Origin: Poecilobothrus nobilitatus
Taxonomy: Eukaryota; Arthropoda; Insecta; Diptera; Dolichopodidae
Assembly: GCA_947095535.1 (NCBI GenBank)
Contig: OX352772.1
Coordinates: 145,805,447-145,869,446 of the forward strand
DNA length: 64,000 bases
Direction: 5' to 3'
Positions 45,394-56,000 of the stretch are shown piece after piece. The position numbers and the translations under genes are program-made. Position 1 is the stretch's first letter. Every line of letters starts with the position of its first letter. The notes under the pieces are model-generated. The model was given only the letters and a program-made list of their open reading frames with translations, did not search any database and was not told where the DNA came from.

Positions 45394-46934
45394 CTATCGT
45401 CGCAAAAATTTGTGCATAGAACACTTTTAGGTACTAGTAAAAAATAAATGATGTTAGTCATTTAATAGTCAAAAAATTTTAATAGATTTTAAAAAATTAT
45501 TAAAGTTCAATAGAAAATAGGAATTTACAAAAAATAAATTAAAAAAACCGTTATATTAATTCATAGAAAAAAAAAACAAAAACAAAATCACAAGAATTAT
45601 TTGTGCATTGTTTTTAGTATCAAAAAATATTTGTACACATATTCATTTATTCAGCAGAAACGAACTGTACAATATTTTTTAAACTGACTTTGAATAAAAT
45701 AGGTTTAATGTATATGGATAATAGTCGCTCTAAGTTGTTTCTTAAAAGTTGAACAAGGTTTTCTTTATTATAAAAATTGAAGAAAAATAGTCTAAAATCG
45801 TGGACTGTGTATTGAAACCAGATGTGTAATTGTATCAGAGTTTAATTGCGGAATTTCTGTGACGGAATTGTCAAAAAAGTATAATGTTCATAGAAATACA
45901 ATTAGATATCAGCTAGAAAAACAGATATGTATTGGGTTCCTCCAAAATAAGGAAGGGAGAGGAAGAAAACGTAAAACAACAAAAAGGAAAGATGTTCAAA
46001 TAATAAGAGCTGTTAAAATAAACCCTACCATAACTATCAAGAAATTCTAGAAAACGTTAATAAAATAAGAGTTAATACAATAGGACCCACAACTGTTTCG
46101 AATAGGTTGAAAGAAGCCAATATTAATAAATATTCCATACAGAAGAAACCATACATTTCACAAAAACATAAGCGCCTAAGATTAAATTTTGCCGGACAAC
46201 ACATAAATAAGCCTCCTGAATTTTGGCAAACCATTCTTTGGACAGATAAGAGTTGCTTTTCATTGGATGGGACATTCGGAAGAATATTTTAGTATTCTAC
46301 CAGGAGGAAAAAACAAAATCGGGCCGTACATAACCAAACGAGACACTCAAATGGTGGTAATATAATGGTTTGGGGATGCATTTGTCGGAACGCAACAGGT
46401 CCATTAGTTATGTTGCCAAGAAAAGTAACAGGAAGCACTTATTTTGAACTCTTACATAATAGAATTCTCCCTACTGGTGAGAGTTTAATAGGTCCTAATT
46501 TTGTTCTGCAGCAAGATAATGCCCCTATACACAAAGCTTCTTATAACATGGCATATTTGAAATTTTTGAACAAAAAATTTTAGATTGGCCTCCTCAGAAC
46601 CCTGATCTTAATGTAATTGAAAACGTCTGGTATTACTTGAAAACGAAAATACCAAAAAAAATTGGAAGATCAGAAACAGAAACGTGGAATATCGTTCAAA
46701 ATGCTTGGGAGTCCATAGCAATTTCAATGTTACACAATTTAGTTCATTCAATACCAAATAGACTTCAGGAAGTTATAAAAGCGAGGGGAGGAAATACTTC
46801 TTAATAAGTGCTATTGAACTTTAATAAATTTTTAAAATCTATTAAAATTTTTTGAATATTAAGTGACTGACATCATTTATTTTTTACTAGTACCTCAGAA
46901 ATGTACTATGCGCAAATAATTTTTGGGACGATAG
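45394..46934 (+). mobile_element. Tc1/mariner-type DNA transposon with ~120-bp terminal inverted repeats
   Basis: The ends CTATCGTCGCAAAAATTTGT... and ...AATTTTTGGGACGATAG are inverted copies, each flanked by TA (45,392-45,393 and 46,935-46,936), the Tc1 target duplication. The inverted repeat continues inward for about 120 bases, through AGTACCTCAGAA/GGTACTAGTAAAAAATAAATGATG to AAAGTTCAATAG, with scattered mismatches. Total about 1.54 kb, the usual size. The enclosed transposase is broken. Confidence 0.85.
45835..46804 (+). pseudogene. Tc1-type transposase (DDE), frameshifted
   Basis: An N-terminal helix-turn-helix (SVTELSKKYNVHRNTIRYQL) and a basic GRGRKRKT linker are followed, in other frames, by QHKRLRLNFA, WTDKSCFSLDG (first Asp), MVWGCICR, LQQDNAPIHKA (second Asp) and DWPPQNPDLNVIENVW (third acidic residue, Glu). 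The catalytic spacing before IEN fits D34E. Frame changes lie near 46,045, 46,290 and 46,570. The C-terminus ends at 46,802-46,804. Inactive as read, but long TIRs could be mobilised by a related source. Confidence 0.85.
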
Positions 46935-47149
46935 TATAAAATCTTGACTAAAATGACTAATGAACTTAATAATGAACTTGATTTAAATACAGAATTAAAT
47001 ACATGCAAAATGAAAAAAATGTTTTTCAGATAAATGTATTTTATAAAAATCATATTATTAACTGTACTAAAATAAAAAAGCGAAACTAAAATGAACAAAT
47101 AAAAAATTTAAAATATTTTAAATATGTGTAGAAAATCTTCTTTGTTTAT

Positions 47150-48067
47150 TCACGAATCATGTTTTTTATCCAAAACCAAGCCATCTAACTAAAACTTGAT
47201 TTTCTTTTCTTTGGTGTTAATTCAAGCTTATAAAAAGAACCGGTTTTGTAATTTACAATCAAGTAAATTGTATGTTATTGGATCAGTTCTTTTAATTTTG
47301 CAATTCTAAATATTTCTGTTGACCAGTTGGGTCAAAATACCTTTAAATTTGTTTATACGAACATAATCTCCAACTTCATATTTTGCTTTACGAAACACTT
47401 TTAATTTATTGTAGACAGTTTTTAATAGTAATTTTTCATTTTCTATGTAATATTTTTAGGTTGAAGTTTAATATTGTACGATGATATGTTGAGTTGTATT
47501 TCTCAATAAGTGAGGATAAAACAGATATCAATTTATAATTACCCTGAAAACTAAACTGCTTCCGCATTGAATTTTTTAAAGTACGTTTAAAATGTTCTAC
47601 TATGGAAACTTTCATTTCAGAATATGTATGATAATAATTATTTTTTTTTATATAAGTTTTCTAAATTCTTTGTTGAAAAACGCTTTACCTTGATCAGATT
47701 GAATATTTTTTAGGAGTGTTCCAGCCCGTTTAAAAGTTTTGCATTTTTAGTTTTAATTGGTTCAGCATAAGCATATTTTGAAAAGATGTCTATTACAGTT
47801 CATACATATTTATTTCCTTTGTTAAATTTTGCATATGAAATCATTTCTACTTAATCGATTTGCCATGTATCGTTTAAACCTTTTTGAATAAATCTTGTTC
47901 GTGCCCTTGATATTATGCTTGCACCACTTATTCAGATTTTTCAATTCTATTTTATAATTTTCTATAGAGCTACAGTTACATGTATCCGGTCCAGATGACA
48001 AGTTGTCGTAATATATTGTCGTTAATTTTTCTGTTGTTGAAAATTCTTTAATGTATTTATTATACAT
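47150..48067 (-). pseudogene. Polinton-type integrase, most complete copy (N-terminus to C-terminus, frameshifted)
   Basis: The minus strand runs from LTTIYYD...SIENYK (N-terminal region) through KRFKR, TWQIDLVEM (first Asp), KYVWTVIDIFSKYAYAEPIK, NIQSDQGKAFF (second Asp), VSIVEHFKRTL (Glu, with Arg of ERF changed to His), QFSFQGNYKLISVL and PNWSTEIFRI to a short end near 47,150. At least five frame changes or stops interrupt it. It gives the full domain order that the partial copies lack. It would belong to the element whose small genes lie at 48.8-50.4 kb. Confidence 0.75.
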
Positions 48068-48069
48068 GT

Positions 48070-48815
48070 GAAAAATACTGCATTTTATAAATAGATTGGT
48101 TGTGAATTTTAGGTAATAAAATTTTTAAAGTTCTTAAAAAAGTTAAGAATTTTGAATTTAAAAATTTATTTTTTATACTCTAGCAATATTCTAATCCTTG
48201 TGGTAAAATGTTGTTGGCCTTTGTAACGTAGATTTATTTTTTCACTTAGGTACATTTAATTTTATTTAAATATGTTTAAATCGCTGTAGAGGTTTAAAAT
48301 TTAGTACTCCAGAAAGAAAACTTCGGATATTATTTAATGGTATGAAATGCGGATCCTGGTGAGGTTCAGATAAAATTTCTTCCCGGCCTGTTCAATGTAC
48401 AGATGCCCCACCTTGGTTGATGAAAACAGGTATAAACATATTTTTGGGTATTAAATTTAATCAAAAACATTAAATGGAATCTATTAAAGTTCAAATTGGA
48501 AAATGTGATATTTTCCGAAAAATTTAAAATATGGTTAAAATATAAGTACAAAGAAACCTGTAAAATTTTAAGTGTTTTTATTTTTATTAATTTTCTTACA
48601 TAAGATTAAAGAGATAAGCTGTAAAAAGAAAGAAAGCTGAAAATTTTTAAAAATAAATAATGCCTTTAGCAGTAACAAGGACCGATACCGGACCCTCAAA
48701 AACCTATGCCAAACCCGGACCTTGGGGACTATATTTCGGACCTCTGAGGACCGCATTTTGGACATCAGGGGATAATTTAACATCTGTTTGCGGACATTAT
48801 TGATGTGTATATCTA
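48070..48815. other. gene-less stretch with CCGATACCGGACCCTCAA repeat
   Basis: AT-rich apart from 48,660-48,780, where ACCGATACCGGACCCTCAA and related CGGACC phrases occur; the same phrase recurs twice at 49,888-49,938. No coding frame is convincing. Confidence 0.4.
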
Positions 48816-48818
48816 TGG

Positions 48819-49094
48819 TTGCGAAGTTCCTGTAAAAGTATGAAATATTTTCTTAATTTATTCGACTCGATAAAAAAATACAAAGAATATTTCGACACTA
48901 GTTTTTGCCTAATACTAAACTTTATACAAGCAGTGATGTCATATAACAATGGAGCTGAACTAAATATACAAGAATATGTATTCAAATATTTTGAGAGATG
49001 TATCGCAAAGAATAAATTAAGATTGGAACAAGAAGATTTCTACATTCCAATGAATTTACACATAGCTCAGTGTAACTATTCCAGACTTTTTTAA
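48819..49094 (+). CDS. AVM/AELN-family protein (copy 2), uncharacterised
   Basis: An open frame of 91 codons (Met at 48,819 or 48,840) includes FIQAVMSYNNGAELNIQEYV and RLEQEDFYIPMNL. The same order is found in the broken gene at 800-1,293 (FLHAVMTYYKSAELNVKDYV, RLEREIYVPI). The N-terminal half has an SIKKYKEYFDTSFCL segment. Compared with the left copy it lacks the EAPGQNT N-terminus, so it may be the C-terminal half of a longer protein. No membrane segment or catalytic motif is recognised. Conservation of protein over DNA sequence suggests a real gene. Confidence 0.45.
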   Translation: MRSSCKSMKYFLNLFDSIKKYKEYFDTSFCLILNFIQAVMSYNNGAELNIQEYVFKYFERCIAKNKLRLEQEDFYIPMNLHIAQCNYSRLF

Positions 49095-49212
49095 GAAATA
49101 GCTATGTTTTTGTCAGAAAAATTATCTTGGCCAACAATAAATAAAACAAATATTTTTTAAAACCAATTATTTTCTTTTATTAAATATGTACATATATTAA
49201 TTCATACAATTT

Positions 49213-49290
49213 TTTACAGCACATTAGTTCTGGTGAAATTACTATTTATTACTTTAGTTACAGCACATTAGTTCTGGTGAAATTACTATA
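49213..49290. repeat. short tandem duplication (TTACAGCACATTAGTTCTGG...)
   Basis: The phrase TTACAGCACATTAGTTCTGGTGAAATTACTAT occurs twice, 44 bases apart. Confidence 0.7.
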
Positions 49291-49304
49291 AATTACTAGT
49301 TATT

Positions 49305-49675
49305 ACTTAGTTTCTGAAGAGAGGGAATGTCCTTATCTAAATTGATAACTTCTGCTGAACTCGAAACAAATTTATCTAAAAATTCCTTTTTCTGGTACCC
49401 CGTTACATAAACAACATCGAATGAATTTAAATTTTCCTTTAAAATATTTTTAATTATTCCATAAATCCATCATCCCAGTCATGACCATTTATTTGCATTT
49501 TATTGAATTTATTTTGCTGTTTAACATCGCTATTTAACTCTTCGAACGAATAAGGGGCTTTTAACATAAACAGCATCGGTATTAGTGACCCATCAGCTAT
49601 CAAAGAAAATTCTTTCAAGAAATATTGCTTATTATTTCCAACAATAAATTGTAGATCTGCTATTGCCTTGCTTAC
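49305..49675 (-). pseudogene. FDV/KxEFL-family protein (copy 2), frameshifted
   Basis: The first frame reads IADLQFIVGNNKQYFLKEFSLIADG, FMLKAPYSFEELN and NGHDWDDGF; a stop at the end of this frame (GFME then TAA) is followed in the neighbouring frame by ILKENLNSFDVVYVTGYQKKEFLDKF and AEVINLDKDIPSLQK. This is the same architecture as the copies at 1,816-2,145 and 60,840-61,314: an N-terminal D-x-Q-x-F strand, a KAPY/KQPY turn, a W-x-DG segment and a C-terminal FDV...K. The DG region plus N-terminal D could belong to an RNase H-like fold, unproven. Sits on the same strand as the integrase. Confidence 0.5.
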
Positions 49676-50047
49676 AATTTATTGTACGTTACAATTATTG
49701 TATACATTGTTGTATACATTGTTACAATTATTGATATACATTGTTGCAATTGTAGATCTGCTATTGTGCCTTACTATATTAAAATAACTTGAAAACCTCT
49801 AATTTATACCTACTACGATTTAGAAAGATAGCAAAAAAAGAGGGATCCCCTAGGGCCCCTTGGCTCCTTGCTCCTTAGGGGAAGAGAGCCTTTAACAGTA
49901 GCATAGACCGATACCGGACCCTCAAGGACCGATACCGGACAATTTAAAATTAAATTTTTTTTCGTTTATTAAATAGTATCTAAGGTCTTTGTTTTTTTAT
50001 AAGGTCTTTGTATCTAAGGTCTTTGTTTTTTTATTTCAACAGTTTTT

Positions 50048-50388
50048 TTAGGAATCGATACTCGTCATTGGTATTAACTCGAATAGAACCATGTTCCATC
50101 TCGGTTCGTCTCTTCCCAAGAACTTAATATAGACGCCTACTTTATTTAATTCGTTTAATTCAGAATCTGTTGACACTTTTTTGCAAAGTAGTACTTTTTG
50201 CTCTTGTTTTGTATCTAAAAATTTAAACATTAAAACTTTATACATCTTCTCTATGGCGAGGACATTAATATTTTTAAAAAGTTCTTGTTCATCCTTTCCT
50301 AATGCTATTAATTCATTAATGAAAACCTAAAATGTTGAAAATAATAAGGATAACAGAAATAATATTTATCGAAAAAATATCTTACCAT
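50048..50388 (-). CDS. small spliced gene, 93 residues, function unknown
   Basis: The open frame 50,326-50,048 encodes FINELIALGKDEQELF, IEKMYKVLMFKFLDTK and FLGRDEPRWNMVLFELIPM, with no upstream ATG in frame before a consensus acceptor (TTTTCAACATTTTAG at about 50,341-50,327). A consensus donor ATG/GTAAGAT lies at 50,388-50,381, so exon 1 would supply just the start codon and the 59-base intron (50,385-50,327) would join it to the frame. Translation could instead begin at the internal Met (50,245, KVLMF). A short intron of this size is plausible in insects. The product has no recognised domain. The gene may belong to the element or to the host. Confidence 0.4.
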
Positions 50389-51887
50389 TTTCAATTTATA
50401 TTTTGAATTGGATTTGATTTTAAATTTATTCGTTTTTCAAGGTAAAGTAAAGAACTATTTTGAATTTACAGAGCATTATATACCTACTGTTTCAAAGCAA
50501 ATACCCCTTACTTTTTTTTAGAAATATAATGCATGCAAGTAGGTATAGGGGCACTTTGGGTTGGGAAAAAATAAGCCCATATCGCGCGACCTAGTTTTTA
50601 ATAAACTATATAAACGCACGCCCATGCAAATTAACCTATATTTGAATGACTTTGAGTTTTAGGGAAACCGAAAGTGTTGTGACCTGGATTCTGTTAGAAG
50701 TGGGGGTAAAACAAGTCTTTTAGAGCTCTTTGATTGTATATTATAATAGGTCAACATGAAAATAGTTAGCAAAACTATTATATGTAAATATTAAAGCACG
50801 TGTTATTTAATGTTGGTGAACTAGTTTTAAAGTGTATCTTTAAGGAATGCGTGTTTTTTTTTTGTGTTGGTTTACTATAGGAAGAAATACAAAATAACAA
50901 TTAGCATCTTCGTTTTTTTTTTTTTAGCAGAATATCTGGTTTAGATTACTATGTAGTATTTTAAAAAGGTTTCTACCTTTCTAAAGAAAGAGGCAAGAAA
51001 AGTTGAATGCAAATAGATTGGTATAGTATAGTATAGTAAGAACGTAGAATATATATCTACATATATATGTTGCATATAAAAAGGTTAAAAAGAAATTCAA
51101 AATAGAAATTAGCGTCCACATGTACCTTTTTCTTTTTTTCGTTTGATTAAATCTGGTTTTGTTTACAATATTTGTATATTATTTAAAAGATAGAAAAAAA
51201 GGTAAAAGAATAAATTGAATTATCAAGATAAATTTATTAAGAATATATTGCATTCTTAAATTTCTGAATACCTGGTATAGGATGGCTTGTATGTTATGAA
51301 ATTAGAAGGTCAAAACAAAAAGGAAAATCAAAAGGGTATTAATTTCTATGTAGCAAATTCTAAAATAGAAACTATGTAATCAGAAGATTTAAATTGAAAT
51401 TTGTAATTATGTCATACAGATGGTAGACAAATTACGTTTTCGTTATATATTAAGTTGAGTATGCTTATTTTTTCTAATTTTCATTTTAAAAATAAATTTC
51501 TCGTTTTACTTTTTTTTGTTCTAATTAGGTGATACGAAATATAATAGTACATTGCCTACTTATATTGAATCATCTATTCTAATTTTTTTTTTTTGTTGGT
51601 TAATATATATTCCTATAGTTTTACTATAGGAAGAAATACAAAATAACAATTAGCCTCTTCGTTTTTTTTTTTAGCAGAATATCTGGCTTAGATTACTATG
51701 TACTATTTTAAAAAGGTAGAAAAAGAAAGAGGCAAGAAAAGTTGAATGCAAATAGATTGGAATAGTATAGTAAGAACGTAGAATATATATCTACATATAT
51801 ATGTTGCATATAAAAAGGTTAAAAAGAAATTCAAACTATATTAACTTTAATATACAAAAATATAAAGTGCATTTTATTTTTAGAGTA
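50389..51887. other. gene-less stretch with an inverted segment and a direct-repeat pair
   Basis: 50,535-50,655 matches 6,945-7,025 in inverted orientation. About 50,870-51,105 and 51,620-51,835 are direct repeats (TTACTATAGGAAGAAATACAAAATAACAATTAGC... to ...TATAAAAAGGTTAAAAAGAAATTCAAA), offset near 746 bases with small indels. No coding frame is convincing. Confidence 0.55.
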
Positions 51888-52145
51888 TTACAAAAATCTC
51901 TTTTTAAATATGTTTTTACGATGACTACTACTTAAAATTGTAGATATGATGGGTTCAATGATCTTTATTCGCCTTTGAAATCTCATTCTATCAATTGCAT
52001 ATTGTTGCCAATGATTTTTCCGAGAAGAATTGTAAGCAAAGCTCCATACATACATAACTTTAATTTGTAAAGTTGAATTAAATCGTACTTTTTTAGTTGG
52101 ATTATTTAATTCCATATGAGTAGTAAGGATATGGAGGAGCCGCAT
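51888..52145 (-). CDS. HWxxYAxDR-family protein (copy 2), intact ORF
   Basis: An 85-codon frame (Met at 52,145; a second Met at 52,115 before ELNNPTKKVRF) encodes a small basic protein: KVRFNSTLQI, MYVWSFAYNSSRKNHWQQYA, DRMRFQRRI, SSSHRKNIFKKRFL. The C-terminal two thirds match the broken frame at 6,041-6,169. Strongly positive and probably helical, so nucleic-acid contact is possible, which is inference. It lies on the same strand as the PolB, about 0.9 kb past its end. Confidence 0.5.
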   Translation of the reverse strand: MRLLHILTTHMELNNPTKKVRFNSTLQIKVMYVWSFAYNSSRKNHWQQYAIDRMRFQRRIKIIEPIISTILSSSHRKNIFKKRFL

Positions 52146-53080
52146 GGAGGAGCTTTTTTACCGCTAAAATACACAATAAAAAAAAAAAAAATTGTCTTAA
52201 CTAACAAATTTAGTATTAAAGTATTTATATGAAAAGTTTAAGAATATTGAAATAAAAAAAAATGTTTTAAATAATAAACTCAGAACGAAGCTTGATTTAA
52301 AGTTTATATGAAAAATTAAAATAATGGTTTTAAAAGAAAAAAAAGAAAGCTTAATGAACTTAATTTTAAACTTGTTTCAGAGTTTATTTTTAAAAATAAA
52401 AAAAGTGAAACTTTTGGTTCGTGTTTATACTATATTGTTGGAAAATTATAATTATTTGATAAAAAGCCTTTTCAACGGTTATGCTGCCTGGAGGAGCTTA
52501 AAAAATATATATTGATTATAAATTCTATTGTTTTAATTAAACAATTTTTAATTTTTTTAGAAAGCTTTATATTGAATTTAGGTTTTACAATAATTTGAGT
52601 AGAACAATTCAATGAATTATTTTTGTGGTTTTTTTGTTTTCTTTGAATAATAAACCTGAATAAATTAATGAATTAATGTGCGATTGAATCACAAAAGAAA
52701 TAAACAGAAATAGATGTATGTGTGTGTGTGTATGCACATGTAGATTTGTATCATTATAAATTATTAAATATTGTGGTGATAACAGGTGCAAAAAATATAC
52801 AAACTTTAAAATATCTCCTTTTTAATATAAGATTCCTTTTGTTAATATAAAAAGGAAAAAAACAAAATATATACTACAAAGTTTTTTACATTTAATTTTT
52901 ACGTCCACCTGTATCATATTATGATTAAATAATATCTTGTTTGTTTATTAATCTGAAATATCCGAAAAATTAAAAAATAGTTTTTGTTATTTATAAAACA
53001 ATAAAACACTACTAAATTTTTAAAATATTTATTTTTTATGTTTTTTTTAATTACTTATACAAATAATTACAATTAAGCTT
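52146..53080. other. AT-rich stretch with no recognised gene
   Basis: Contains AAAGCTT-type short repeats, a GGAGGAGC(T/C) phrase seen twice (52,141-52,152 and 52,491-52,498) and a small TG run near 52,720. Nothing coding is supported. Confidence 0.35.
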
Positions 53081-53083
53081 AAG

Positions 53084-56000
53084 TTAATTTAATTTATAAT
53101 GCCCCCATGCAAGTGTATGAATTTTATCATCTAATATATATCTTTTATTATCTAATGAACTTAAAGCTATTTTATTTAAATTTTGTGTATAAATTACATG
53201 TAAGTATCATCTAAAATTGTTCATTTTTCTAAAGAGAATTTTATTATTTAATAAACAGTCTTTATAATTAAATCATTATAAAGACTGTTTATTAAATAAT
53301 AAAATTTAAAAATGAACAATTTTAGATGATCCAATTCTTTTACAACATATTTTTTTATCCCTTTAGCCTTTTTTACTTGATCACCCTGAAACGACTCAAG
53401 GTAATACATTTTTGACCTTAACCCAATAAATTCAGAAACAATTTTACCATTGAATTCATCTTTAAATAACCCAAGTTTTTTCTTATTTATTAGAGGGAAT
53501 TTGTATGGATTAAGAGGATTATAATCCGAAGTATCAAAGTGTATAGCTAAATCTTTTTCTATATCGGCATAAAAGTCATCTGTTTGTATGGTATAAATGA
53601 AACTGTCAGTATCAATGTAATTTAAAGAAATTCTATTACCATATTTAGGTTTAATATAATTATAATGAAAATCATACATCAGAATTTTAGATTGTTCAAG
53701 TACCGTTAATCCTAAATATATTGGTTTATCATAAAGAACTTGAGATTTATTTAGTTCTTCAGTAAACCTAGAAGAACTGTGATAATTTGGCTTTGCTATT
53801 AAAGCACGGGCACCTAAATGTCTCCGTTGGCTCTCCCATGCCGTGGCAATTTTCACATCGACTCTCTTATCAACATTCTCCATAGTTTTACCAAAAACGG
53901 CGTTGTTCATTAATTTGAAAAAGTCTTTCTCAAAATTATTTAATGCATTCGTTCTATGCATATTATTCAAATCAATGTATTTCTTTAACCAATCGCATTG
54001 TTGAAATTTTAAAGCTCTATGAACTTTTTGAAGTACCAAACCATTTTGAAGACATTGTTTTAAATTTCGGTAATGAATAACGTATTTATGTTTATTATTT
54101 AAATCAAGCAATAGTTTTGGTATTTTACTACCGATGGGAACTTTATTTTCTGCACAAAATGGTAAATCGTTATGTAAATCATGAAGGTTTTGTGGATATT
54201 CTAAATCTACTTCTAAAATATACCCTATTTCCGAATCATCTGAAATTTCCATTACATTAATACTTTCGGGAGTGTCAAACCATTGAAAACCTTTATATGG
54301 TACTTACTGAGACATTGCCCAACCGTATAAATTATTTGCATCTAAATATACAATATAATTAGAATTTTCTTCTTTTCTATAAGATTTACCCATGTATTTA
54401 TTATTAGCCTTTGAATGTCTTAAAGAACATTGACTAGTACCACCACGTATTCCTTTTTGAAAGAAATGATACATGTTGATATCAGTTAATAATTCTAATT
54501 CAATATTTGTATATTTTAACATTGCAGCCCACGTAAGACCCGGCGCAGTATAAAAATTAGCAGATCTACTTTATAAATTTTTCTACATATTTTTCGGAAG
54601 TTTTCAAAAACATCTACCAATATTAACACATCTGTTTTTAAGTACAATTTCATATAATCCCAAAGGTTTCGACAATTAAACGTATGCCATACCGTTGTTG
54701 CGTGGTTATAGTCAGAATTACAGCAAGTCATATTTGTCATCCGGTTTTTAAATGCTTCTTGAGGTGGTAAACATTCCTCATAAAGTTTTTCTATTGAATC
54801 AATGTATTCATAAGGAAAACCTCCTTTGCGTCTCATTAATTCAAATTTTTCCTCAGAATCAAATACTTTTTTAACGTGATCTAAATTATCTTTATCTAAA
54901 TTCCTACACAATGAGTCAAGACTTGAAGCCATAAATCTAAAACTATCAAGAAAGCGTAAATAAAAATGGTTATCTCTGTCAATTTTAATTTGTTTAGAAA
55001 GTGAAATGTAAAGTTCTTTATTTAAAGGTAATACAGTAATGATACTTTCAATTTCATTCAATGCCCTAAATAACAAATGACAATCGTATTTTGAAAAATT
55101 ATGAAAAAATATAGGAAAAAAAGTGGGTCGCCTATACAATATATTACACGACAAATATGCAGGGCCTCTATATTTGCCTGTAAAATGACAATGGTCTCTT
55201 ACTCTATCAATATAATCTAAAGACTTACTACAAATGTGACAATCCCTCTCTGTTAATTGATGTAATTTTTCATCCAATGTTAGCTTTTCCATTGATTTTG
55301 GTAGCATATGATGATTTTGAAAAATATTAGTACATTTAATAACTAATGATTCTATAAATTGCTTATCACAATCCACTCCTGTAAACTGCTTATAACAATT
55401 CAAAGAATCATCAAATGAACATTTAAAATAGTATGAAAACGCTATTGGAACATGTTTATGTGTATTTGTAGTTGTTGAAATTTCTGGATTATGATCACAT
55501 GTTGCAATAGGTGATAAAATGCTTTCAGCATCTGCATAAATCACAAAGGGCGCTTCCATTTGTTGTTGATAGTTTCTAAATTTTAGTATGTTGTTATATT
55601 CAGTAGGAAGTCTTGTAACAATATTTTTACACTCCTCTTTGTGAATAACAAACTGTTGTGAATCATAAAAATGTTGCAAACAAGAATTACATATATATAT
55701 TTGATGTTCATGATTTGTAATAAAACTGCGTAACAATTTCGAGAGATTACTTATATACAGAAAGTGAAAGTTTTCATCTTTTTCAAGTAGGAGGAGATTA
55801 ATATGATGTATTTTTTCTTCTTTGGTTATATAAAAAGGTCCTACAACTTGATGTTGTTTATTTGTGTACTCCAACCCAAAAACATTAATGCTTAAATTTT
55901 CGTTAAGCTCTTCAAATAGATGTAAATCGCTCGACTCTGCTGGAAATGTCATACCCTCAAAATGAATAGAGCTTACAAGTCCAAATTCTAAATTAATAGT

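Noticed and set aside
53248..53330. Reading the end of the 334-codon PolB ORF as its native C-terminus
   Set aside because: The last residues lie in the fold-back arm; the conserved terminal motif lies beyond it at 53,084-53,200.
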